DNA from: Paenibacillus sp. MAHUQ-63
Lineage (GTDB): Bacteria > Bacillota > Bacilli > Paenibacillales > NBRC-103111
Length of the DNA stretch: 64,000 nt
Assembly (NCBI RefSeq): GCF_028765165.1
Contig: NZ_JARADB010000001.1
Location: forward strand, 186,001 to 250,000
Direction of reading: 5' to 3'
Shown here piece after piece: positions 8,742 through 17,419 of the stretch (position 1 is its first letter; each line of letters opens with the position of its first letter). The translations under genes were made by a program, and so were the position numbers. The notes beneath the pieces are model-generated. The model was not told the origin of the DNA and made no database searches. It saw only the letters and a list, made by a program, of their open reading frames with translations.

Positions 8742-9878
8742 ATGAGACCTGTTGATCTCTTATTCGGTGATTTGGCTTCATTATTATCGAATGCTATCGT
8801 AGTGGTCATTGTTACACTAATGTTCGTGATTTCATTGCGATTATTTCTGGACCGCCGGAAGAAAGGCTATATGTCGATGACGATTTCGCTTGTTTTTGTC
8901 GGCGTCCATTACCTTCTGAAACTATATGTCATCCTGACGGCTCTGGATACTGGCTTGACGTCCTATCTGCTGCTCATGCTCAAAATCGTTTCCTTCGTTC
9001 TGTTGAATTTGGGCATCTACCAGCTATACAACCGTACCCGCCGCAAACAGTACATATTCTTCTATGGCTTGATTCTGATGGGTCTGGTCGTTTCCATCCT
9101 GCACTTCAGCGTACCGCAAATGTATAACGGAACCCCTCAGCAGGTCCGGCTGCTGCAGGATGTCGCACTTGAACTGTACGTATTCGTGCTGATTTTCCTT
9201 TGCTTTTATATGATTCCGCCTTACATCGGCCAGCAGGTCAAGTACCAATCGGCGTTAACCGTCTACTTCTTCATGCAGTCCGGCCACCTCGTCAATGCTT
9301 ACATGTATGGGAATGCCCAGCCCTGGTTAACCGTCGCCGGCAATGTTTTGCCAATCGTGTTCTACTTCCTATTGTTCATGCTACTATTCGATCGAGTCGT
9401 CGAGCTGATGCAAGCGATTTACAATTCCTCCATCACGGACGGGTTAACACGGCTGTATAATCGCAAATTTTTCTACAACCGCGTCACGCAATACGTCGGA
9501 AGACATCTTCCCGTGTCCATTCTGTTCAGCGACATCGATAACTTCAAGAAATTGAACGACACCCAAGGCCACCAGATGGGGGACGATGTGCTCAAGCAGG
9601 TCGCCCAGATTATGAAGGAAGAGGTCGAGGAGTGCGGCATTGCCGGCCGCTACGGGGGAGAGGAAATGGTCGTCATGGTCACCGATCCCAGTGTCAAAAT
9701 GGAGGCTTTCGCCGAACGGGTTCGCAGCCGGATCGAGAAGGAAACGATCGTCACCGCCAGCATCGGTTACAGCAAGTACAAGAATGGACTGAGCGCCGAA
9801 GAGCTGATCAAGCAGGCGGACGAAGCGATGTACAAAGCCAAAACAACCGGTAAAAACAAAGTCGTCAAATATGCGTAA
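8742..9878 (+). CDS. Membrane-bound diguanylate cyclase (GGDEF domain)
   Basis: A 378-residue protein that should make cyclic di-GMP from two GTP. About seven hydrophobic segments fill the first 215 residues, a membrane sensor of the 7TM type. The GGDEF domain follows, with DGLTRLYNRKFF, SDIDNFKKLNDTQGHQMGD and the active loop GGEEM at residues 305-309. GGEEF and GGDEF are the common forms; the M in the last position is a mild deviation that is tolerated in some active enzymes. No RxxD inhibitory site is evident before the loop. The ATG at 8742 has GGGGGA four bases upstream; an ATG at 8730 and a TTG at 8721 are in frame alternatives. Confidence 0.85.
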   Translation: MRPVDLLFGDLASLLSNAIVVVIVTLMFVISLRLFLDRRKKGYMSMTISLVFVGVHYLLKLYVILTALDTGLTSYLLLMLKIVSFVLLNLGIYQLYNRTRRKQYIFFYGLILMGLVVSILHFSVPQMYNGTPQQVRLLQDVALELYVFVLIFLCFYMIPPYIGQQVKYQSALTVYFFMQSGHLVNAYMYGNAQPWLTVAGNVLPIVFYFLLFMLLFDRVVELMQAIYNSSITDGLTRLYNRKFFYNRVTQYVGRHLPVSILFSDIDNFKKLNDTQGHQMGDDVLKQVAQIMKEEVEECGIAGRYGGEEMVVMVTDPSVKMEAFAERVRSRIEKETIVTASIGYSKYKNGLSAEELIKQADEAMYKAKTTGKNKVVKYA

Positions 9879-9892
9879 TTAGGCGCAAGACA

Positions 9893-9946
9893 AAGGGCTG
9901 TCCTATCTGCGGTCGCTTGACCGGCAGAGACAGCCCTTTCTTTCAC
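9893..9946 (+). terminator. Terminator after the diguanylate cyclase gene
   Basis: Arms AAAGGGCTGTC and GACAGCCCTTT enclose a 26-base loop followed by a T-rich stretch. It lies between two convergent genes and may serve both. Confidence 0.75.
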
Positions 9947-9969
9947 TTTTTCACTCTTTCACTCATCCT

Positions 9970-10269
9970 CTATTCATCGTCCGCTTCCAGCACATGCTCC
10001 TTGCAGAAAGCTTCCACAACCGCAACCTCATCGTCCTCTAGGTCAAAATCCAGATACAGCTCAGTCGTTTTCTCATAAATCTCGTATTTCAACAAGCCCG
10101 ACTTGTCTTCATCTACGTTATAGATGGCTCGAATGTACAGCCCGCTCTCGGAAAATAACTCATCGTCTTCTTCCACTTCAATATCGATAAGAAATTCATA
10201 CCGTTGTCCGCTCAAAATGCCGAACGGATCTTTGACGATTTCCACCGTATAGCTTGTAATCGTAAACAT
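9970..10269 (-). CDS. Small acidic conserved protein (DUF6509-like)
   Basis: A 99-residue soluble acidic protein beginning MFTITSYTVEIVKDPFGILSG and continuing RYEFLIDIEVEEDDELF. This pattern matches, from memory, a small Bacillaceae/Paenibacillaceae family called DUF6509, which is sometimes misnamed pullulanase. No enzyme motif is visible. AGGGGGG precedes the ATG by about five bases. It is a single gene between a terminator and the deacetylase gene. Confidence 0.65.
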   Translation of the reverse strand: MFTITSYTVEIVKDPFGILSGQRYEFLIDIEVEEDDELFSESGLYIRAIYNVDEDKSGLLKYEIYEKTTELYLDFDLEDDEVAVVEAFCKEHVLEADDE

Positions 10270-10334
10270 CGAATCCCCCCTTTAACATCTGCAGGCTATA
10301 GTATACCTGAAAATGGAGAGATTCGCACATAGGC

Positions 10335-11132
10335 CTACAGCTGAACCAACTGTCCGCCGGCAATTTCTACAGCTTCGCCTTCCACGCTGATCCAGACGGA
10401 CATTGCCGACGGATTATGCACGATCCGGCGATCGGCCGAATAACGCAGCCTGTCCAGAGCCTGCATATAAGCGACAATCTCAGCATTCGTGGCATACCAG
10501 ATATCGCTGCGGCCGCCGACCAGCTCCCCGAACCGGTCGATGATCTCCCAATTGTTATCGTTCTCAAACTCGTAGCTGTGGCCCCATACATAGAATAACG
10601 CCATGCGGCTATGCCGCTGCTCGAGATGGACGAAATGCTCGGCAAGCTCCACCATCATCTTGTGGTGGCACGTCGGATGCCACCGGAGGAAATCCGCGGG
10701 AACATGGAATTTGCCATGGCTTGCCACGGTCCGGGCGTACTCAATGCCCAGGGCGGGCAGCATGGAGACGACGTGATCGTTATAAGTTCCGAACGGATAG
10801 CTCATCCCTCTGACCGGATAGCCGACGAGCTGCTCCAGCGCTTTCCGGTCCTCGCTAATCTCTTGAAGGATTTGCTCCGTCGGCGATTGCTCCAGGAACG
10901 GATGATCGACGGTGTGCGCCGAAACTTCATGCCCCTTGAAGAGCACAGCCACTTCCTCCGCTGTAATATACCCTTCCTTGCCCAGAAATCCGCTGTTGAG
11001 ATGAAACGTCCCTTTGATACCATACTCATTAAGCTTACCTACGAATCTGCGGTCGTGCACTCTGCCATCGTCATAGCTGATGGTCAACGCCTTGTGGACG
11101 CCATTTGGAAATCGGTCGTTGCGAATACGCAT
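10335..11132 (-). CDS. Polysaccharide deacetylase family protein (NodB type)
   Basis: A 265-residue protein with the NodB carbohydrate esterase 4 fold, which removes N- or O-acetyl groups from polysaccharides such as peptidoglycan or chitin with a bound metal. Motif 1 is seen as TISYDDGRVHD (catalytic and metal aspartates), motif 2 as SAHTVDHPF (metal histidines), and motif 3 as SYPFGTY. No signal peptide or membrane anchor is visible, so the protein looks cytoplasmic, which is less usual; some cytoplasmic members act on small substrates. The C-terminal 40 residues form a short extra beta-rich segment. GGAGGGG precedes the ATG. Confidence 0.8.
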   Translation of the reverse strand: MRIRNDRFPNGVHKALTISYDDGRVHDRRFVGKLNEYGIKGTFHLNSGFLGKEGYITAEEVAVLFKGHEVSAHTVDHPFLEQSPTEQILQEISEDRKALEQLVGYPVRGMSYPFGTYNDHVVSMLPALGIEYARTVASHGKFHVPADFLRWHPTCHHKMMVELAEHFVHLEQRHSRMALFYVWGHSYEFENDNNWEIIDRFGELVGGRSDIWYATNAEIVAYMQALDRLRYSADRRIVHNPSAMSVWISVEGEAVEIAGGQLVQL

Positions 11133-11293
11133 CGGTTCCCCTCCATAACTGAAAGTTTGCTATTGCCAGTTTGTTGCGCCGATTGGTTACTTCCACATTT
11201 TACTTACGGCAGTCCGATTATGGCAAGGGGTGCAGGGACTTTACCTGCGTAGGGATTCCCATGTTTGAGCTGTTTAGGAGATGTGGAATTTTT

Positions 11294-11331
11294 AATATTC
11301 CTTGACAGGAATATTCCTTATGGGGTATATT
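11294..11331 (+). promoter_or_regulatory. Promoter and overlapping inverted-repeat operator of the arsR operon
   Basis: A TTGACA box (11302-11307), an 18-base spacer and TATATT (11326-11331) form a sigma-A promoter. The -35 box sits exactly between AATATTCC (11294-11301) and GGAATATT (11308-11315), and a perfect palindrome GGAATATTCC occupies 11308-11317 in the spacer. A regulator bound here would block RNA polymerase, as expected for autoregulation by the ArsR-type product. Confidence 0.65.
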
Positions 11332-11410
11332 TAGATCAACAACAAGGTAACCTTTCAGATGAAGGAGTTGAGCATATACCGAGAAATCAACCATTAACGA
11401 GGTGACTGGC

Positions 11411-11755
11411 ATGTCAGGAAACGATCCGGGCATGGACATGACGACACTGAGCGCTCTAGCCGAACCGAAGCGAATCGAGATCGTCGAACTCTTGCGCGAC
11501 GGCCCCCTGACTGTTGGGGAAATCGCCGAACGCTTGGGACTTCGCCAGCCCCAGGCCTCCAAACATTTGAAGGTGCTTAGCGAGAACGGGATTGTGGAAG
11601 TGAAGGCTGAAGCCAACCGCCGCATCTATAAGCTTCGTGCCGAACCCTTCCAAGCGTTGGAGAGCTGGGTGAAATCCTTTCATCGCATCACGGAGGAGCG
11701 ATTCGATCATTTGGAAGCCTATTTGCGAAAACTGCAGAACAAGGATCAATCATAG
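11411..11755 (+). CDS. ArsR-family transcriptional regulator
   Basis: A 114-residue winged-helix protein. The DNA-binding part reads LAEPKRIEIVELLRDGPLTVGEIAERLGLRQPQASKHLKVL, split here across helices 2-4, which is the classic ArsR pattern LxxxxRxxIL...QxxxSxHLxxL. No CxC metal site is visible, so it is not an arsenic- or cadmium-type sensor. The ATG at 11411 has GAGGTG six bases before it; the GTG at 11402 is part of that site. It is followed 40 bases later by an SRPBCC protein gene. ArsR-SRPBCC pairs of this type are common, and the regulator probably represses both genes through the inverted repeats in the promoter. Confidence 0.88.
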   Translation: MSGNDPGMDMTTLSALAEPKRIEIVELLRDGPLTVGEIAERLGLRQPQASKHLKVLSENGIVEVKAEANRRIYKLRAEPFQALESWVKSFHRITEERFDHLEAYLRKLQNKDQS

Positions 11756-11795
11756 AACCATTCCAAATCATTCAAAAATACAAGGAGGAATTACA

Positions 11796-12311
11796 ATGTC
11801 AAACAATGCAATGCTTTCGAGGGTAGAGAACGATCGGGTACTGGTACTGGAGCGTGTGTTCGATGCGCCGCGCGAGCTGGTGTTCCAAATGTTCAAGGAG
11901 CCTGAGCATCTCAAGCACTGGTGGGGACCGAGAGGTTGGGACATTCCCGTATGCACCGTCGATTTCCGTCCTGGAGGCGTTTGGCATTATTGCATGAAAT
12001 GCGTGGATAAGAATCATGGCGATTTCTATGGCATGGAATCTTGGGGCAAAGGCATCTATAAAGAGATCGTCGAGCCGGAGAAAATTATCTACACCGATTA
12101 CTTCTCGGATGCGGAAGGCAATTCGAATGACGCTATGCCTTCGACCGAGGTTACGCTGGAGTTCGTCGATCTTGGCGGCAAAACGAAGCTGATCAACCGT
12201 GGCGAATATGTCTCCGCAGAAGCTCTTAAAACGGTTATGGACATGGGTATGCTCCAAGGCATCACCGAAACTTGGGATCGTTTGGAAGAGCGTTTGAACA
12301 CACTCAAGTAG
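11796..12311 (+). CDS. SRPBCC (AHSA1-like) domain protein
   Basis: A 171-residue START/Bet v1-like protein of the activator-of-Hsp90-ATPase-1-like group, which forms a hydrophobic ligand pocket. Typical phrases are LERVFDAPRELVFQMFKEPEHLKHWWGP at the N terminus, VDFRPGGVWHY in the centre, and a C-terminal helix with GMLQGITETWDRLEERL. AAGGAGG is seven bases before the ATG. It is the second gene of the ArsR operon and ends in a strong terminator. The ligand is not known; in such pairs the SRPBCC protein is often proposed to act on a small toxic compound. Confidence 0.85.
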   Translation: MSNNAMLSRVENDRVLVLERVFDAPRELVFQMFKEPEHLKHWWGPRGWDIPVCTVDFRPGGVWHYCMKCVDKNHGDFYGMESWGKGIYKEIVEPEKIIYTDYFSDAEGNSNDAMPSTEVTLEFVDLGGKTKLINRGEYVSAEALKTVMDMGMLQGITETWDRLEERLNTLK

Positions 12312-12323
12312 AACAAGATGGAA

Positions 12324-12358
12324 CGGCCGCCTGGCTATTGAAAAGCCGGCGGCCTTTC
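12324..12358 (+). terminator. Terminator of the arsR-SRPBCC operon
   Basis: A GC-rich hairpin with arms GGCCGCC and GGCGGCC and internal GGCT/AGCC pairing lies 12 bases after the stop and is followed by a short T run. Confidence 0.75.
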
Positions 12359-12366
12359 ATTTGTAT

Positions 12367-12870
12367 TCACCCTTTTCTGCGCTTCCCCCAAGGCTTGAAT
12401 ACCGATAGCAAAAACATGGCAACTAACGAGGCGATCTGTAATCCGATACCTATGAATAGCGAGATTGTATTTACCACGTACGCGCCTTGATCCGCAGCCC
12501 CCACCCCTGTATCTGTCAAATACGAAATTCCTCGCAGCGTCCACATATACATACCTATCGGTCCGAGGAGGATCGCGATTGCACTCAGGACTTCTTTGGC
12601 TATGATCCAGTAGTATTTCACCAGCCCCCAATGCGTCCATAGGGAGAGCAGAACGCCGGTTACGATCGTCCCGATGACAGAGGCCCGCACGGATGTTGCG
12701 GATAACACGTGCATCGCTTTGTAGCATGCAAGCAGCAACCCCGAATCCTCCGTGCTCGCTGCGGTAATGCTCAAGATGAGGAACGTTACACTGGTCCCCA
12801 GCATGATGGCCGCGAATAGGAGATGTAGGCTCAGAAGCCACTTCTTCTGTGTCATTGTCAGGGTTTTCAA
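12367..12870 (-). CDS. DUF2269-like four-helix membrane protein
   Basis: A ~167-residue membrane protein with four hydrophobic segments starting at WLLSLHLLFAAIMLGTSVTF. A histidine in the first helix, together with the length and four-helix layout, fits the DUF2269 family (predicted membrane proteins without a known role). AGGGGG lies nine bases before a TTG at 12870; an ATG at 12855 is the other possible start. The gene is convergent with the ArsR operon and shares its terminator region. Confidence 0.65.
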   Translation of the reverse strand: MKTLTMTQKKWLLSLHLLFAAIMLGTSVTFLILSITAASTEDSGLLLACYKAMHVLSATSVRASVIGTIVTGVLLSLWTHWGLVKYYWIIAKEVLSAIAILLGPIGMYMWTLRGISYLTDTGVGAADQGAYVVNTISLFIGIGLQIASLVAMFLLSVFKPWGKRRKG

Positions 12871-13009
12871 GCCGCATGACCCCCTTGTTATATTTATACC
12901 CTTACGATAATAAATTGAAATAAACTGCATCTAAACCATATCTTAAAAAAAGATAAACAAAAGACACCGTCGGCGGCTTAGTGCGGGTCTCGAAAAGGGG
13001 GATGCACAC

Positions 13010-13231
13010 TTGTCCAGCAGTGTTGGTTTTGCCTTTGGTTCAGGCCTTATTATCTTGTTTTTTGTCATCTCTCTGCTGCTATTCGCAGCGCACATCGTCT
13101 TGTGCGTCTGGGCTTACCGGGATTGTATACGGAGACGAAAAAGCACGGAATTCGCTATCCTGATCCTGTTAGCCATGCTGTTTTTTCCAATCCTTGGATT
13201 GATTGTGTATTTGATTATTCGCAATGACTAG
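13010..13231 (+). CDS. Small membrane protein, PLD-nuclease-N-like
   Basis: A 73-residue protein with two hydrophobic segments separated by a short basic loop (VWAYRDCIRRRKS). The layout of helix, WxYxD, basic residues, then helix with FPILGLIVYLI resembles the phospholipase D-nuclease N-terminal membrane domain found in small Bacillota proteins. The start is TTG at 13010, eight bases after AAGGGGG. Function is unknown. Confidence 0.6.
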   Translation: MSSSVGFAFGSGLIILFFVISLLLFAAHIVLCVWAYRDCIRRRKSTEFAILILLAMLFFPILGLIVYLIIRND

Positions 13232-13262
13232 CTCTCTTCCACCTCCCCAGCGGTAAGAACCT

Positions 13263-13778
13263 CTATCTAGGAATACGTTCGACGAACCTTTCGAGCGAGC
13301 CGTCGAACGGAAACCCTTTTTTCGCGACAAGCTCCTGCAGCTTCAATAATTCCTGCCTCGCGCGATGAATCAAATCCTCCGGATAGTGAAACTTGCTTGC
13401 ATTCACAATGAATTCATCTTCATCAACGACTTTCCATTCCCCATTCCTGAACACATAGTCAAGGTCCAGATCGATGAAAGAAACGGTGTTCCCTTGCATC
13501 ACCGCAGGGAGGTTAATGTTGCAATAATAGTGCTGGATCGCGCCGTTCACGACATCCGCACTAACCGTAAACCACGACTCTGTTGAGAAATATTCGATCG
13601 TCCAAGCCTCGACGGTAAATACCTTTTGCTTCGTATAATGATTCAATTGCCTGCCGTACTCGCCTAAAACGAAAATATGGGAATCGGTCTTTTCCAATAA
13701 GCTCGTGTTCCATTCATAATGCCGCCGATTTCCGTACTTCATTGCTTGAATGGTTATCAGATTGTCCACTGTGATCAT
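13263..13778 (-). CDS. DUF402 (YgaC/FomD-like) domain protein
   Basis: A ~171-residue soluble protein of the DUF402 family, related to nucleoside di/triphosphate phosphatases (the Ntdp/YgaC group) and FomD. The visible pattern is an N-terminal beta-barrel region with YGNRRHYEW, then WFTVSADVVNGAIQHYYCNINLP, then FIDLDLDYVF and VVDEDEFI, which supply the acidic residues for metal-dependent phosphatase activity. The start is uncertain: the frame is open to 13820, an ATG at 13778 begins where the family usually starts, and a GTG at 13769 has GAGG at a better distance. A tandem-repeat array begins about 100 bases beyond the start. Confidence 0.75.
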   Translation of the reverse strand: MITVDNLITIQAMKYGNRRHYEWNTSLLEKTDSHIFVLGEYGRQLNHYTKQKVFTVEAWTIEYFSTESWFTVSADVVNGAIQHYYCNINLPAVMQGNTVSFIDLDLDYVFRNGEWKVVDEDEFIVNASKFHYPEDLIHRARQELLKLQELVAKKGFPFDGSLERFVERIPR

Positions 13779-13884
13779 CCTCGTTACTCGTATTGGAAGG
13801 AGAACCTCCCTCTCTTGCATCTGCTCTATTATAAATTACAGGCGCGCCGTTTCAAAACTCCTCGATTGGAGAGAGTTCGAGGGC

Positions 13885-14200
13885 GAGCGCCAGGGGGCGC
13901 GGGACGAGCGCCAGGGGGCGCGGGGCGAGCGCCAGGGGGCGCGGGGTGAGCGCCAGGGGGCGCGGGGCAAGCGCCAGGGGGCGCGGGGTGAGCGCCAGGG
14001 GGCGCGGGGTGAGCGCCAGGGGGCGCGGGGTGAGCGCCAGGGGGCGCGGGGTGAGCGCCAGGGGGCGCGGGACGAGCGCCAGGGGGCGCGGGGCGAGCCA
14101 CGGCGGGCGCGGGGTGAGCGCGAGGCGGCGGGACGAGCGCCAGGGGGCGCGGGGCAAGCGCCAGGGGGCGCGGGACGAGCGCCAGGGGGCGGGACGAGCG
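13885..14200. repeat. 21-bp GC-rich minisatellite, about 15 units
   Basis: The unit is GAGCGCCAGGGGGCGCGGG followed by two variable bases (GC, GT or AC). Ten near-perfect units run head to tail from 13885 to 14094; degenerate units of 21 and 19 bases and three more recognisable units (the last shortened) follow. Because 21 is a multiple of three, all frames stay open and give artificial ORFs of the type ERQGARG. Each unit carries a run of five G and one of three or four G. Confidence 0.95.
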
Positions 14201-14213
14201 CAGAATGAGCCGT

Positions 14214-14400
14214 AACTTGAATTTCTCCAGTTATTCCAGCCGCTTTCCCTTTAAACTGAAGCGGTAACTGGAAAATCTCCCGCTAATTTCGCAAAAACTG
14301 CCATGCCGGCTCATCAATCGCAAATTTTAACTGGAGAAATTCCTTTTATACTCTTCTGAGGGCCGCCCGGACACTCGATTAACTGGAGTTTTTCCAGTTA
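14214..14400. repeat. Palindromic intergenic element with AACTGGA motifs
   Basis: Copies of a TAACTGGA-type motif occur in alternating orientation: inverted at about 14225-14233, direct at 14265-14280 and 14328-14343, and a palindrome with 8-base arms TAACTGGA and TCCAGTTA at 14380-14400. No ORF is supported. Confidence 0.7.
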
Positions 14401-14500
14401 TCACCTGCAGCATCAGACGCATAAACACATCCTTACGGTATCCATCGGGCAGGTGCGGGTACGGTTGCACTCTAAGGGTATAACTCACCACTCACCAGCA

Positions 14501-15312
14501 AGTTAGCGGAAATACGATCCGTTATTTGGCCCAAAACGGGGCCTTTGAGGGAAGATGCGGAAATACGATTCGCTATCTCACGGTTTTCCCTCCAATTTCT
14601 ATGAAAAACCACCTAATAACGAATCGTATTTCCTCTTCATTCGCAGAATAGGTGATCCTTGGTGAAATAGCGCACTGTATTTCCTATGCGCCGATGGGTG
14701 TCGACGTGGGAGATCGCGGGGCAGGAATGTATAAGTTGAAAAAAGCAGCCGCCGAAGCAGCTGCTCTTGTATGTAAGTTAGCGGAAATACGATCCGTTAT
14801 TTAGCCCAAAACGGGGCCTTTGAGGGAAGATGCGGAAATACGATTCGCTATCTCACGGTTTTCCCTCCAATTTCTGTGAAAAACCACTAAATAGCGAATC
14901 GTATTTCCTCTTCATTCGCAGAATGGGTGGTCCATGGTGAAATAGCGCACTGTATTTCCTATGCGCCGATGGGTGTCGACGTGGGAGATCGCGGGACAGG
15001 AATGTATAAGTTGAAAAAAGCAGCCGCCGAAGCAGCTGCTCTTGTATGCAAGTTAGCGGAAATACGATCCGTTATTTGGCCCAAAACGGGGCCTTTGAGG
15101 GAAGATGCGGAAATACGATTCGCTATCTCACGGTTTTCCCTCCAATTTCTGTGAAAAACCACTAAATAGCGAATCGTATTTCCTCTTCATTCGCAGAATG
15201 GGTGGTCCTTGGTGAAATAGCGCACTGTATTTCCTATGCGCCGATGAATGTCAACGTGGGAACTCGCGGGACAGGAATGTATAAGTTGAAAAAAGCAGCC
15301 GCTCTTGTATGC
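14501..15312. repeat. Three tandem copies of a 275-bp unit containing nested inverted repeats
   Basis: Units start at 14501, 14776 and 15051, giving a period of exactly 275 bases; the third is shortened by about 15 bases near its end. Inside each unit a ~20-base motif GCGGAAATACGATTCGCTAT occurs twice in direct orientation and twice inverted (unit 1: 14506, 14557, 14615, 14664), so one transcript could fold into nested hairpins. The unit tail carries a minus-strand hairpin (AGCAGC and GCTGCT arms with a T run), which fits a terminator for the pspA operon; the gene-proximal third copy has lost half of that stem. Confidence 0.93.
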
Positions 15313-15315
15313 GTC

Positions 15316-15984
15316 TTAGACGGCTTTCCTCGCAGCCTTGAGCTTCTCAAGCTCCAGGCTCACATCTTCCTGGAAAGCCAAATCGGGCGCGCTGCTCACA
15401 GAGGCATTAACCAGCTTGTTCACCCTAAGCGATGCTGCAGCTCTGGCCTCCAGCTGCCAGATTTGTTCTTCCATTCTAGCGAAGTTTTTGCGAATGCTCG
15501 AGGCATCAACCGAATAAAGCGTATTGTTCACTTGCTGGATCGCATGAGCCGTGTTCGCTCTGGACAAGTACATGAGCTTTTTATTTTGCAGCTCTTCGTA
15601 CAGCTCCATCAATCTCTTCAATTGATCTTCCAGAGCCAGCGTCTGCTGTCTCATCGCCTCATATTGATCCTGGTGTGCTTGCAGCTTACGCTCCGTGGCC
15701 AACTTCTCCTCCACAGCCAGTACCGCCATGTCTTCCTCGTTCCGGTCAATCGCGATATTTGCTTGCCGGGTGCGCTTCTGTACGAGGTGTTCAAGCTCTG
15801 CGATGATAACTTCATATTTCCGTTCGGCAAGCAGTTGATTGGATAAGGCAAGCTTGGCTTCCATCAGTTTCCCTTCCAGCTCGCGTATATATTGCTTCAC
15901 CATACTAAGCGGATTTTCCATTTTATCCAGCGCCTCATGAATGCCAGCCATTGCGATATCGTTCACACGTTTGAAAATTCCCAT
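15316..15984 (-). CDS. pspA: PspA/IM30 family phage-shock protein
   Basis: A 222-residue almost wholly helical coiled-coil protein of the PspA/Vipp1/ESCRT-III-like family, which binds stressed membranes as oligomers on the cytoplasmic face. The N terminus MGIFKRVNDIAMAGIHEALDKMENP matches the amphipathic helix and ExPxxM(V/L)xQ motif (here NPLSMVKQYIREL). The usual family length is 220-230. The ATG directly abuts the stop of the preceding gene (TAAATG) with a CTCCTCC-complementary GGAGGAG upstream, so the two are translationally coupled. The 3' end runs into the 275-bp tandem repeats. Confidence 0.9.
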   Translation of the reverse strand: MGIFKRVNDIAMAGIHEALDKMENPLSMVKQYIRELEGKLMEAKLALSNQLLAERKYEVIIAELEHLVQKRTRQANIAIDRNEEDMAVLAVEEKLATERKLQAHQDQYEAMRQQTLALEDQLKRLMELYEELQNKKLMYLSRANTAHAIQQVNNTLYSVDASSIRKNFARMEEQIWQLEARAAASLRVNKLVNASVSSAPDLAFQEDVSLELEKLKAARKAV

Positions 15985-16290
15985 TTATTTCTCCTCCTTA
16001 AGTATGTTGCGTTCCCATTGATCCAAGGTGGCCGCCCGCTGCGCAGATGAAGCACTGTACATAACGGTATGCTCGTCCATCATAAAAGCAGGCATCGCCA
16101 GTTGGTTGATGTCGGTTCTTCTATTGTGGATTCTTTTCGCCATTACCCATACCAGAATTAGAAGGATAAGTCCGATAACAATCCCAAGGATAGGTCCACC
16201 ATGAAATCCGTGGTGATAATGACTATCAGCAAATCGCTCCGCAACCGGATTACCGACATGCAGCCGGGGGGCCGGAAACTCATGTCTCAT
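15985..16290 (-). CDS. Single-pass membrane protein encoded directly before pspA
   Basis: A 101-residue protein with a histidine-rich N-terminal segment (HYHHGFHGG), one strong hydrophobic helix (GIVIGLILLILVWVMA) and a cytoplasmic tail of about 50 residues. GAGG lies eight bases before the ATG at 16290. I do not recognise a family, but position and TAAATG coupling suggest a membrane partner or anchor for PspA, comparable in role to the PspB/PspC or LiaI/LiaF proteins that accompany PspA or LiaH elsewhere. That role is inferred only. Confidence 0.7.
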   Translation of the reverse strand: MRHEFPAPRLHVGNPVAERFADSHYHHGFHGGPILGIVIGLILLILVWVMAKRIHNRRTDINQLAMPAFMMDEHTVMYSASSAQRAATLDQWERNILKEEK

Positions 16291-16338
16291 GCTCTCCACC
16301 TCTCTTCTCTCTTCTCTCTTATTTGCGTTACAAGTTGA

Positions 16339-16366
16339 AGTATAGACCCCGTATCTTAAAGGCCAA
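16339..16366 (-). promoter_or_regulatory. Possible promoter of the pspA operon
   Basis: On the minus strand TTGGCC (16366-16361), a 16-base spacer and TATACT (16344-16339) lie about 50 bases before the first gene. The match to sigma-A is moderate and no extracytoplasmic-sigma signature was recognised. Confidence 0.35.
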
Positions 16367-16415
16367 TTAAAACCAACTGAAAGAGGGTTGAACGTTCACT
16401 GAGAATCTGCTGAAT

Positions 16416-17363
<948 letters not shown>

Positions 17364-17366
17364 CTT

Positions 17367-17404
17367 ATAAAAAATAAAAAAGCAGCTGCCAAGGCAAGCC
17401 GCTT
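17367..17404 (-). terminator. Terminator of the GH130 gene
   Basis: On the minus strand AGCGGC-TTGCC-TT-GGCA-GCTGCT pairs (one G-T pair, one bulged T) and runs into TTTTTTATTTTTT. Confidence 0.8.
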
Positions 17405-17419
17405 CTTCTGACGCTTCGT

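Noticed and set aside
13750-14208. ORFs across the 21-bp array encoding ERQGARG-type repeats
   Set aside because: The repeat length is a multiple of three, so frames on both strands stay open by necessity; the frame overlaps the start of the DUF402 gene and has no ribosome site.
13885-15312. CRISPR array
   Set aside because: The 21-bp units have no spacers, the 275-bp units are far too long, and no cas gene is present in the window.
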